NCBI GenBank assembly: GCA_964370815.1
Contig: CAYJKQ010000001.1
Coordinates: forward strand, 434,001 to 498,000
Source: UBA12087 sp964370815
Lineage (GTDB): Bacteria; Chloroflexota; Anaerolineae; Anaerolineales; Villigracilaceae
Reading direction: 5' to 3'
Length of the DNA stretch: 64,000 nucleotides
Positions 51,819 to 59,939 of this stretch are shown one piece after another (the first letter of the stretch is position 1; each line of letters starts with the position of its first letter). The position numbers and the translations under genes are program-made. The notes beneath the pieces are model-generated. The model worked only from the letters and a program-made list of their open reading frames with translations. It did not search any database and was not told where the DNA came from.

Positions 51819-52718
51819 ATGAGTGAAGAAAACCGGTTGTCCAAAACCCAGATCTGGATAATGGCTGCCAGACCTAAAACATTACCAGCGGCTGCAGCTT
51901 CTGTCATTCTCGGCAGTTCATTAGCCATAAGAGATAGTAATTTTAGCTTGTTTCCTGCATTAGCTGCTTTGTGCATCTCAATTCTTCTTCAAATTGGAGC
52001 AAATTTTGCCAACGATCTATTCGACTATCAACGCGGCGCTGACACCAAGCAACGGCTGGGACCATTACGAGTAACGCAAGCCGGTTTACTTACTCCAAGG
52101 CAAATAAAGATTGGCATTTTTATTGTGTTTGCTTTATCAATTGTGCTTGGATCCTATCTTGCCTGGGTTGCAGGGTGGATCGTCATCATCATTGGCTTGT
52201 CCGCGATTCTCGCAGCCCTGGCATATACTGGCGGGCCATTCCCATTTGGGTATCATTCTCTTGGGGACTTTTTTGTTTTTATCTATTTTGGTTTTGCAGC
52301 AGTTTGCGGAACATATTATGTACAGACTCACACGATTAGTATGCCGACTGTTTGGGCTGGTCTTGCTATGGGAGGATTGATCACTAATATCCTGGTAGTC
52401 AACAATCTACGCGACATAGAAACTGATCGGTTAGCGGGCAAGGTTACCATGGCTGTCCGGCTGGGTATTGGTGGTACCCGCTTGGAGTATCTTATTTGGC
52501 TCATAATTGCTTATGTAATACCGATAATTTTATTGTTTATTGATAAATCATATTCAGGTAGTTTTTTTTCCTGGCTTTCAATACCGTTTGCCATTAGGAT
52601 AACTCAAGAACTCTTCAAATTTACTGGTCGCTCTTTAAACCAAACACTGGCTGATACAGCTCGTTTGGCATTGATATATGCAATACTTTTTTCTTTCGGA
52701 ATTCTTCTCTTCCATTAG
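51819..52718 (+). CDS. menA: 1,4-Dihydroxy-2-naphthoate polyprenyltransferase
   Basis: Attaches the polyprenyl chain to 1,4-dihydroxy-2-naphthoate in the membrane, giving demethylmenaquinone. The 299-residue UbiA-family protein has about eight transmembrane helices and the two Asp-rich motifs NFANDLFDYQRGAD and NNLRDIETDRLAGK. The N-terminal WIMAARPKTLPAAAASVILGSSLA is typical of MenA. AAGG lies seven bases upstream. It is convergent with the ABC transporter operon. It implies menaquinone-based respiration. Confidence 0.92.
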   Translation: MSEENRLSKTQIWIMAARPKTLPAAAASVILGSSLAIRDSNFSLFPALAALCISILLQIGANFANDLFDYQRGADTKQRLGPLRVTQAGLLTPRQIKIGIFIVFALSIVLGSYLAWVAGWIVIIIGLSAILAALAYTGGPFPFGYHSLGDFFVFIYFGFAAVCGTYYVQTHTISMPTVWAGLAMGGLITNILVVNNLRDIETDRLAGKVTMAVRLGIGGTRLEYLIWLIIAYVIPIILLFIDKSYSGSFFSWLSIPFAIRITQELFKFTGRSLNQTLADTARLALIYAILFSFGILLFH

Positions 52719-52728
52719 GAAATTTGCA

Positions 52729-53472
52729 TTAATTGACGAACATCCATTTACATGTTCGCTTTTCCATCCAATCAATTCCAAAATACATACCCAATCCCAT
52801 CAGACTCATGGCAACAACTCCTGCGTACATAGCTGGATAATTGAACAATGTACTCCCTTGAAAGTAAATATAATAACCAAGACCTTTTTGGGTGGCAAAT
52901 AACTCTGTGATATACAAAACTGCAACAGCTGTACCTACGGATTGCCGGACTGCAGTTAGAATCGCTGGAAGAGTGGCAGGAAAATAAACAAATCGATAAA
53001 GAGCTTTTCGACCAGCTCCCAGACTGCGGACGCTGTTTACAAGTTCAAGCTTAATATTTGCAGCCTGGTCTCTAACTAGAACCAAGATTTGGAAAAAAAG
53101 AATGATGAAGATAATAATTATTTTTGCCAGATCACCGATTCCAAAGAAAAGCATGATTATTGGCACAAATATAACCTTTGGAATCGGGTAGAGCAAGTAT
53201 ATCAAAGGGGACAATATTCTATTTACTTGCTTTGATTGTCCCAGTAGCAATCCGATTGGAGATGCAGTCAATATTGCCAACCCCATCCCTGCCATCACTC
53301 GCCAAATACTAGCCAAGAAATGTGATCCAAGGTTTCCGTTGACTAGTTCAGTAATAAAAGTAGCTAAAACATCAATAGGACCTGGCAAAATAGGGAGTCG
53401 GATTATTAGCGCAATTGTCTGCCAGAGAATCAGAACAACCAGCGTTGTAATTATTATGCCTTTATGCTGCAT
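52729..53472 (-). CDS. ABC transporter permease, SsuC/TauC-like
   Basis: A 247-residue inner membrane permease with about six transmembrane helices and the coupling-loop motif around NSVRSLGAGRKALYRFVYFPATLPAILTAVR. It belongs to the binding-protein-dependent family that imports sulfonates, nitrate or thiamine precursors. I chose the ATG at 53472 (MQHKG), with GGAGAG eight bases upstream. It overlaps the end of the ATPase gene by 19 bases, so the two are co-translated. It works with the ATPase and the lipoprotein encoded upstream. Confidence 0.85.
   Translation of the reverse strand: MQHKGIIITTLVVLILWQTIALIIRLPILPGPIDVLATFITELVNGNLGSHFLASIWRVMAGMGLAILTASPIGLLLGQSKQVNRILSPLIYLLYPIPKVIFVPIIMLFFGIGDLAKIIIIFIILFFQILVLVRDQAANIKLELVNSVRSLGAGRKALYRFVYFPATLPAILTAVRQSVGTAVAVLYITELFATQKGLGYYIYFQGSTLFNYPAMYAGVVAMSLMGLGMYFGIDWMEKRTCKWMFVN
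52737..52763 (+). terminator. Possible menA terminator inside the permease gene end
   Basis: CGAACAT (52737-52743) and ATGTTCG (52752-52758) form a 7-bp stem followed by CTTTT on the plus strand, 19 bases after the menA stop. It overlaps the last codons of the convergent permease gene. Confidence 0.4.
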
Positions 53473-54239
53473 TTTGAGGACTCTCCAATTATTGTCCGTA
53501 ATTCTCTGCATTGTTCAACGTAATCATTAGTGTTTCGATAATCCGCTCTTGCAGATTCAGAATTATCAATGACTATAGCACTTACATTTGGAGGCTCACC
53601 TAACAATAATATCTTTCTCCCGAGCAAGACTGCTTCTTCAACAGAGTGAGTAACCAATATCAGAGTCAAGTTCTGTTCTGATACAAGTGAAGTCGTTAAC
53701 TCCTGTAAATTTTCCCGGGTTGGTGCATCCAATGAGGAAAAAGGTTCATCCATCAACAGCAAATCAGGTTGGAGGTTTAAAGTTCGTGCAATCGCTGCCC
53801 GTTGGCGTTGTCCCCCCGATAATTGTGAAGGGTATTTACCTGCAAATTGATCTAATCCCAACTCTTGGAGCCAATTCTTTTCACTTCTATATGACTGTTG
53901 TTCAAAAGGTGCATGGATTCCATCCGCGCCATAATATTTTCGTATTTTAAATCCCAGATCGCAATTCTGCTGAACTGTTGCCCACGGGAGTAATCCATAA
54001 TCTTGAAGTATCAATCCGCTTTTAGGTCTTGGGCGTACTATTGGTTGGTCGTCGATCAGAATAGTACCACTAGCTGGGTGAAGCAAACCCGCCAGCAAAT
54101 AAAGTAATGTGGTTTTCCCGCAACCGGATGGACCGAGTACAGCCCAAGATTCGGCTTTTTGTACTTCCCAGGAGAATTTCTTAAAAATGGAAACAGAATT
54201 TAATGGGTAAGTGACGGTTATTTCAGATATTTTTATCAT
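53454..54239 (-). CDS. ABC transporter ATP-binding protein, SsuB/TauB-like
   Basis: A 261-residue ATPase with Walker A GPSGCGKTTLLYLLAG, the Q-loop LILQDYGLLPWAT, the signature LSGGQRQRAAIARTL, Walker B LLLMDEPFSSLD and the switch His in LVTHSVEEA. It powers import by the adjacent permease and binding protein. The start is uncertain: ATG at 54239 gives a normal N-terminus (MIKISEITVTYP) but has no ribosome binding site, and a TTG at 54287 directly after the upstream stop is the alternative. Confidence 0.87.
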   Translation of the reverse strand: MIKISEITVTYPLNSVSIFKKFSWEVQKAESWAVLGPSGCGKTTLLYLLAGLLHPASGTILIDDQPIVRPRPKSGLILQDYGLLPWATVQQNCDLGFKIRKYYGADGIHAPFEQQSYRSEKNWLQELGLDQFAGKYPSQLSGGQRQRAAIARTLNLQPDLLLMDEPFSSLDAPTRENLQELTTSLVSEQNLTLILVTHSVEEAVLLGRKILLLGEPPNVSAIVIDNSESARADYRNTNDYVEQCRELRTIIGESSKCSIKA

Positions 54240-54287
54240 TTTTGAACAACCGAGGGAAGAACTTTTCCTTTTGAAATAATTTGCCAA

Positions 54288-55289
54288 TTATGGCAGAAAT
54301 GCAGGGTTAACGGAATCAGAGTAAGGAAGGTTTTCTCTCAACAAGCCTTTCTCCATTGCCCATGCCAGCGCGTCGTTCCACTCAGCTTCGCTCGTTATCC
54401 CTGCGGTTGGGAATACAGGAACCCTATACGTGCCTATCAACGGTTGAGGAACCAGCTGTTTTTCACTTAAAAGGTTGGCATATTTCTCTGGATATAAATT
54501 TACGATAATGGTTGCTTCTTCAATCGCTGCCAAAAAACCATTTACTGCCGAAGGATTCTGATCAATAAATATCTTGCTGAAGGAAATTACGCTTGCACCA
54601 TAAGTTGGATACTGGGAATCGTCCAAAATAATCACTGCTCCTTGCTGGACAGACAGAGCAGCCAAAGGATCAGGGAGCACACCTGCATTAAGTTCACCGG
54701 ACGCCAGTAAAGCCATGCGGTCAGGCATTTTTGGTACTGCAATCGTTCTTATTTCATCTGAGGAGAAGCCTTGAGCTTGTAATAATCGATCAGTGACATA
54801 TTCAATGATCGTCCCCTGCGAGATACCTATTTCAATACCTTTTAAACCTTCCACTGAGAAAATCTTAGATTTAGCTGATGCAAGAATAAAGAAATGAGCA
54901 GCGGTTGGAGAAGCCATGTGGGCATATCGGACGACTTGCAATTGTATGCCATTCTTATTAATAAACATATTAGAAAGTATTTCATTTACTGTGGCATCTG
55001 CCTGGCCAGCTTGCAGAATTTGGTCTCTTTCCGGGGCTGAAGCAACAGGAATGAATTCTACATTCAGGCTAAATTTTGAAAACAAACCTTCCTGCTCAGC
55101 TACATAAATTGGCAATGTATCTATTAATGGGAGAACCACAATTCGGATCGTTACTGAATCTATATTCGAAGATCTCCTACTCGGAGAACTGGTAATTATT
55201 GGATCCGTTCCCTCTTTAGCAGTACCCGGTTGACAGGCTGATAATAATAATCCAATTAATACCAACGAAAGTAATAGATTACGGGGCAT
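54288..55289 (-). CDS. ABC transporter substrate-binding lipoprotein, SsuA/THI5-like
   Basis: A 333-residue solute-binding protein with a lipoprotein signal peptide (LLSACQPG, Cys19), so it is anchored outside the cell membrane. The fold markers are those of the NMT1/THI5-SsuA group: LPLIDTLPIYVAEQEGLFSKFSLNVEFIPVASA near the start and KGIEIGISQGTIIEYVTDRLL in the middle. Possible ligands are sulfonates, pyrimidine precursors or similar small anions; I cannot choose. Gene order is binding protein, ATPase, permease on the minus strand, as in many importers. DedA lies 36 bases upstream. Confidence 0.85.
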   Translation of the reverse strand: MPRNLLLSLVLIGLLLSACQPGTAKEGTDPIITSSPSRRSSNIDSVTIRIVVLPLIDTLPIYVAEQEGLFSKFSLNVEFIPVASAPERDQILQAGQADATVNEILSNMFINKNGIQLQVVRYAHMASPTAAHFFILASAKSKIFSVEGLKGIEIGISQGTIIEYVTDRLLQAQGFSSDEIRTIAVPKMPDRMALLASGELNAGVLPDPLAALSVQQGAVIILDDSQYPTYGASVISFSKIFIDQNPSAVNGFLAAIEEATIIVNLYPEKYANLLSEKQLVPQPLIGTYRVPVFPTAGITSEAEWNDALAWAMEKGLLRENLPYSDSVNPAFLP

Positions 55290-55325
55290 TGATGCGTTTT
55301 CCTAAATATTAAAATAAAATTGAAT

Positions 55326-55994
55326 TTAGATGTTATTAAGTTCAGGTTTGTTGGAATTTTTTTTCTCTCGATATGCTTTCCACGCTTCAATCAACATAGG
55401 AATAATGGATATCAAGATTATTGCCATGATCACCAAGGAAAAATTATGTTTGATAAATGGAATATTACCAAAGAAAAAACCCACAAATGTGAATAACGTT
55501 ACCCATGATAATCCACCTACTATATTATATGAGAAAAAGTATCCGTAGGGCATTTTACCAATACCTGCAACAAATGGTGCAAATGTGCGAATTATAGGTA
55601 CAAAACGTGCCAGAAAAATGGTTTTTCCACCATGTTTCTTATAAAAGGCTTGAGTGCGATCAATATACTCTTTTTTTATCCATTTAATTTCGCTTGAATA
55701 TACTTTGTCACCAAGTTTATGACCAATCCAATAATTGAGTGTGTCCCCTGCCACTGCTGCAAAAATCAGCAATCCTGCCAATAAAAAAACATTTAATGAA
55801 CCCAGGGCGGCAAATGCACCGGCTGCAAATAGAAGTGAGTCGCCGGGCAAAAAAGGGGTCACCACGAACCCTGTTTCCATGAAAATTACCAGAAATAGAA
55901 TAGCGTAAGTCCAAACCCCATAAGTTGAAATTATGACTTTCAGGTAATCGTCCAAATTAATAAATATATCTACAAATTTTATGATAATTTCCAT
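55326..55994 (-). CDS. DedA-family membrane protein
   Basis: A 222-residue polytopic protein of the DedA/SNARE-associated family. Its members are needed for membrane homeostasis, and some flip undecaprenyl phosphate or phospholipids. It has the family motifs FLPGDSLLFAAGAFA, the amphipathic DTLNYWIGHKLG and ARFVPIIRTFAPFVAGIGKMPY with the conserved Arg residues. The gene lies in the long minus-strand run between PrsW and the ABC importer. Confidence 0.9.
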   Translation of the reverse strand: MEIIIKFVDIFINLDDYLKVIISTYGVWTYAILFLVIFMETGFVVTPFLPGDSLLFAAGAFAALGSLNVFLLAGLLIFAAVAGDTLNYWIGHKLGDKVYSSEIKWIKKEYIDRTQAFYKKHGGKTIFLARFVPIIRTFAPFVAGIGKMPYGYFFSYNIVGGLSWVTLFTFVGFFFGNIPFIKHNFSLVIMAIILISIIPMLIEAWKAYREKKNSNKPELNNI

Positions 55995-56069
55995 GATTAT
56001 TCCTTGTTTTTTTGTTTAGTAAATTCTGGGCGATTATACATCAATAATTTTTTTCATCACAATCCCACC

Positions 56070-57254
56070 CTATCGCAATTTTTTGTTAATCATCCATAAG
56101 CTACTTATCATAAGAAGTGATAGGAAACCCAATCCGATCGCCCCTCCAATTTCAATGTACTGCATCCAATGGTAAGCAGCACTTAAATCCTTTAAATACG
56201 TGCCAAAACCTAGAGAAAGAGATAAACCATTCCAAAGCCCATGAGTAAATATTGAAAGTATCAATACGCTGGCAAGTTTGAACCATCCTCTCAATTTCCA
56301 ATTCGAGATCATTGCCCACCCGACAATACCTGTATTAAAAATATGCAGTAGATCTGTTCCAGCACGACCCAATAAAAACCCACTCTGTCCATTGCCCATG
56401 TTTCCAGCCGCACTTAGTGTCTCAAACAAGGCATACCCAGCACCACTTAAAATCCCCAGAACAAAGCCCTCTCGAGGCTTCATATTCCTTTTTACTACCA
56501 ACCAGGTCCCAGCAGGTTTTAGGATCTCTTCAACCAAAGGCACAATTACAGAAACAAACCCCAATATTATTGCTACAATCCAAGGGTTCAATAGATACGG
56601 AATAACAAACTCCTGAACTCCTTTAATTGAATTAATCCTTACCAATTGGTTGAAGAAAGACATGATTTCATGATTCAATGCTGGATTCATTGCTAGATAG
56701 ATCATTCCAACCAAAAATGAAAAGATCAAAATTGTGATCTCACTAATCAGGATCAGCATTGGGCTTAGAACTAAACCGAGTCCAAAGATCGTCCACGAGC
56801 GACGTTTTGAACCCAAGGGAATCCCACTTAAACTTATCGAGATAATAATCAGGATAGGCAAGCCTATTGATAAAATGTACAAAGAAATTTCTACAAGCCA
56901 AATCCATTCACCAGCTGGAACTGTAATCTTATCAACGTAAAGAATAATCAAAAGCCAGATGACCGTTAGCATGCATATAGACCAACCAGATAGATTTCTC
57001 AGCTTTGTTGGAGGATCTAATCTCCCAAGAAAATGGCGAATATTGAAATATCCTACTGGCAATACCAGAGCAGCAATGATTAATAGACTGAAAATTTGAA
57101 ATATTGGCGGCTCATTTGGAACAATTTGTAATACCTGGGGAAATATTTCAAGAGACCCTACTAGCAAAAAGAAAATAGCAAGAATAATTAGCAGAGTAAA
57201 AACAATTCCACTAAATATTATGAGCAATATCGACGGCAGGTTGGAGCGCATCAT
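56070..57254 (-). CDS. PrsW-family intramembrane metalloprotease
   Basis: A 394-residue protein with about ten transmembrane helices. It has the PrsW motifs: Glu242-Glu243 in VPLVEEILKP, Glu278 in AGYALFETL, His304 in DLLHIFNTG and His338 in FTHGLWNG. The family is related to CPBP/Rce1 proteases; Bacillus PrsW cleaves an anti-sigma factor. The N-terminal 200 residues are an additional membrane region without motifs I recognise. The substrate is unknown. It begins 25 bases after the DsbA-cyclophilin gene on the same strand. Confidence 0.85.
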   Translation of the reverse strand: MMRSNLPSILLIIFSGIVFTLLIILAIFFLLVGSLEIFPQVLQIVPNEPPIFQIFSLLIIAALVLPVGYFNIRHFLGRLDPPTKLRNLSGWSICMLTVIWLLIILYVDKITVPAGEWIWLVEISLYILSIGLPILIIISISLSGIPLGSKRRSWTIFGLGLVLSPMLILISEITILIFSFLVGMIYLAMNPALNHEIMSFFNQLVRINSIKGVQEFVIPYLLNPWIVAIILGFVSVIVPLVEEILKPAGTWLVVKRNMKPREGFVLGILSGAGYALFETLSAAGNMGNGQSGFLLGRAGTDLLHIFNTGIVGWAMISNWKLRGWFKLASVLILSIFTHGLWNGLSLSLGFGTYLKDLSAAYHWMQYIEIGGAIGLGFLSLLMISSLWMINKKLR

Positions 57255-57279
57255 TGATCAATATTTGGTGAAATTTCCA

Positions 57280-58527
57280 TTAATTTTCCACGACCGTTAC
57301 TTTTATCAATAGATCACCAGGAGGTGGATTTATTTCTTTATCAGGATTCCTAAGTGTCAATTTTGATAGTACATCCATTCCTGAGATGACCTGCCCAAAA
57401 ATAGTATAGTGTCCATTCAATTCCTTTTGAGGGCTAGATGTGATAAAGAATTGACTTCCATTAGTATTCACTCCTGAATTCAACATTGCCACCTTCCCAG
57501 GTTGATCGAAGGTTAAACTTTGATCGAACTCGTTTTCTAATAGAAAACCTGGCCCACCTAATCCTGTGCCGCTTGGATCGCCTGTTTGGGCTATCCCTGG
57601 GATAACCTTGTGGAATGTGATGTTATCATACCAGCCAGTGCGAGCTAAAAAAACAAATGAATTTACTGTAACAGGAGCTTTATCAGCAAACAATTGAATA
57701 AAAATATCCCCTTTTTCAGTTTGAAGAGTGACAATATATTGTTTCAGCGGGTCAATGAACATGTCCGGACACGATGTATACTGCCTTTTTCCTAATGCTA
57801 TCAGCCTGATGATCTGCGCCATACTGTTATAGTCGCTTGGTCCATTGTAAATCTGACCATTAATCAATAGGAATGGTGTAGATCGTAACCCGATCATTAA
57901 ACCTTGTTTCAGGAGATCTTCAACCCGATTAATTATTTGCTCGCTACTCATTGTTTTTTGAAAGGAAACCGGTTCTAATCCAACGGTAGCCACTTGTTTC
58001 ATTAGCCAGTTATTAAATTCCCCTGGGGTCATTGAACTCCAAATTTCATAATTTTCAAATAATAGATCATGCATTTCCCAGAATTTTCCTTCATCACCGG
58101 CTGCCTCAGCAGCTTGAGCTGCAATCATTGCTTTATCGTGTATGTCGTAAAGAGGGAGTTGCCTAAATACAACTCGTAATTCGGTTGTAAAGGTTTTTTC
58201 CAATTTCACTAATTCTAATGCCAGGGCTGCACAACCAGGACATTGAAAGTCCCCATATTCTATAATGGTTACATCAGCATTTTCCATGCCTCGAACATGG
58301 TCTTTCTGGTCAACAGGCGGAAAAAGAGACACCGTGTTAAACCCCGATGTAGGTACCGCTGAGATACTCTTACATCCTGTCAAATTGCTGACCGGAATAA
58401 ATGTTGCTCCCCTTGTTGGAGTATCCACGATAGCAACTGGAGTTGCGCGAGTTGGTGTACCACAAGCTGCAAGAATAAGAATAAAAACAATCCATCGATA
58501 CCCACCTATGAACTTTTTTTTGAACAT
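57280..58527 (-). CDS. Lipoprotein with DsbA-like thioredoxin and cyclophilin domains
   Basis: A 415-residue fusion of two protein-folding modules. The signal peptide ends in LAAC (Cys22), so it should be lipid-anchored outside the cell membrane. Residues 80-250 form a DsbA/DSBA-type thioredoxin fold with the redox pair Cys96/Cys99 (DFQCPGC) and the cis-Pro218 in STPFLLING. Residues 262-415 form a cyclophilin peptidyl-prolyl isomerase (FHKVIPGIAQTGD, NTNGSQFFITSSPQKEL), with Lys at the usual catalytic Arg of FHR. It could oxidise or isomerise disulfides and rotate prolines in exported proteins. The ATG at 58527 has GAGG five bases upstream; an open frame 20 codons longer lacks a signal peptide fit. 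Confidence 0.87.
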   Translation of the reverse strand: MFKKKFIGGYRWIVFILILAACGTPTRATPVAIVDTPTRGATFIPVSNLTGCKSISAVPTSGFNTVSLFPPVDQKDHVRGMENADVTIIEYGDFQCPGCAALALELVKLEKTFTTELRVVFRQLPLYDIHDKAMIAAQAAEAAGDEGKFWEMHDLLFENYEIWSSMTPGEFNNWLMKQVATVGLEPVSFQKTMSSEQIINRVEDLLKQGLMIGLRSTPFLLINGQIYNGPSDYNSMAQIIRLIALGKRQYTSCPDMFIDPLKQYIVTLQTEKGDIFIQLFADKAPVTVNSFVFLARTGWYDNITFHKVIPGIAQTGDPSGTGLGGPGFLLENEFDQSLTFDQPGKVAMLNSGVNTNGSQFFITSSPQKELNGHYTIFGQVISGMDVLSKLTLRNPDKEINPPPGDLLIKVTVVEN

Positions 58528-58555
58528 TCTATCCTCGAAATTCACATAACCAGAA

Positions 58556-59827
58556 CTAGTTAGAAATAGCTGTGACAAGGTCTTCATAAGATGTCATTTT
58601 AGATATAGTTTCCAAAAAAGAATGAAGATCTGGACTTTGGGAGCGTAAAGCACGGACAGCTGGTCCGACAGGATCCTCACCAGCTGCTCCACCTGGCTCG
58701 TCCGCATAAGCTCCATAAAAAGCGAAATATGCCTGGTTTAATTTTCGAATTGCATATCCATTATCCCAAAATAATTGTCTCCTGGATTCCATATAACTTT
58801 CTGCAGCTTCAATTTTTCCCTCGGTCAAGAGCATATCCACTTCGACACGGGTAATGTGCATTTCGGAACGAAAATCAAATTGAACCTTTGGGAGATCATT
58901 TGGATCTGGACGACCTGTATGATTTCCAACCAACAGGATTTCTTCTCCTTGTTTTGCCATTTCCGGATAGAACATATTGATCATAATTTCACCAATTTCA
59001 TCCCCTGCTATTGAAGCTGTGGTCTCATTCATCGTTCTTAGCTCATTGGTAAGTTCGTATCTTACACCAAGAGGTCGTAGACTGAGCCAATTATGGATCC
59101 ATTCATGCGCAATCGTATTTAAAATCCAATGCAATGAGGTGCTGCGCTCGATCATGGTTGGATAAGAACCAATGCCACCAACAGGTACTACCAATGACGA
59201 AACATTTAAGGCAGAGTCAATTTTATTCTCAAGTTCAATCTGTACATTTAATGGCAAATCTGAGACCAGGGAAATACTATCATTGTGCAGGATCTTATCT
59301 CGGGGAGATATGACAATATTGTAAGGCAATGGGGAGATGTGAAACAATACAGGCGGGATAGGCAGCCCCATTGAAGTTAACCCTTGTGAATATAAAGCTA
59401 CGCTCATCTGATGCTCAAGAATCGCTTCTGTAAGAGGAGCAATCTGTTTCTGAGAAAAGTATAATTGATCCAGCTGATCTCGTCTCTCTTGAGATTGGTT
59501 AAAAGGATCATGAATGTCAGGGTCACTAAATATTAATCTCAGCTGGTTTTCCAAATCGGTGATTTTGCCTGTCACAATTAAATAATCCATAACTATTTGT
59601 TGGTGGCGGATTTCATCAAAATAAAAAGGGGATGATAAAGCTGACTGGAATATCTTTATTCCAACCGCGTTAAGGGTCCAATCCAAATAATCAAACTCCC
59701 GTGCTCGTGTGAATAACCTTATTCTTGATAATTGATCTGTAATAATTAATGTGCTCCCACTGAATAACATACAAATTACCAGAGCAAAAACCAATAACTT
59801 GAACCTGATCCATAAACGAGATACCAT
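58556..59827 (-). CDS. Membrane-anchored HExxH protein, putative aminopeptidase-like
   Basis: A 423-residue protein with an N-terminal transmembrane segment at about 10-30 and a large outer domain. It has a zinc-protease motif HEWIHNWL (His241, Glu242, His245), with Glu268 in MNETTASIAGDE 23 residues later as a plausible third ligand, a gluzincin pattern. The C-terminal KLNQAYFAFYGAYADEPG segment recalls the putative aminopeptidase family PF10023, but I cannot confirm this by search. The substrate is unknown. It opens the minus-strand run that continues with the DsbA-cyclophilin lipoprotein 28 bases downstream. It may also be a degenerate, structural version of the fold. Confidence 0.65.
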   Translation of the reverse strand: MVSRLWIRFKLLVFALVICMLFSGSTLIITDQLSRIRLFTRAREFDYLDWTLNAVGIKIFQSALSSPFYFDEIRHQQIVMDYLIVTGKITDLENQLRLIFSDPDIHDPFNQSQERRDQLDQLYFSQKQIAPLTEAILEHQMSVALYSQGLTSMGLPIPPVLFHISPLPYNIVISPRDKILHNDSISLVSDLPLNVQIELENKIDSALNVSSLVVPVGGIGSYPTMIERSTSLHWILNTIAHEWIHNWLSLRPLGVRYELTNELRTMNETTASIAGDEIGEIMINMFYPEMAKQGEEILLVGNHTGRPDPNDLPKVQFDFRSEMHITRVEVDMLLTEGKIEAAESYMESRRQLFWDNGYAIRKLNQAYFAFYGAYADEPGGAAGEDPVGPAVRALRSQSPDLHSFLETISKMTSYEDLVTAISN

Positions 59828-59858
59828 TTATTGATTATAACCCCCGCTGGATAAATAT

Positions 59859-59921
59859 AAAAAAAGAACCTGAAACATGCATTACCGGCAATCTAACACC
59901 AGCCCGAGATATTCCAGGTCC
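59859..59921 (-). terminator. Terminator of the GltD-type gene
   Basis: On the minus strand GGACCTGGAA (59921-59912) pairs, with two G:U wobbles, with TTTCAGGTTC (59875-59866) and is followed by TTTTTTT. It lies about 20 bases past the stop codon. Confidence 0.6.
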
Positions 59922-59939
59922 TAATAAAAGAATTACCTG

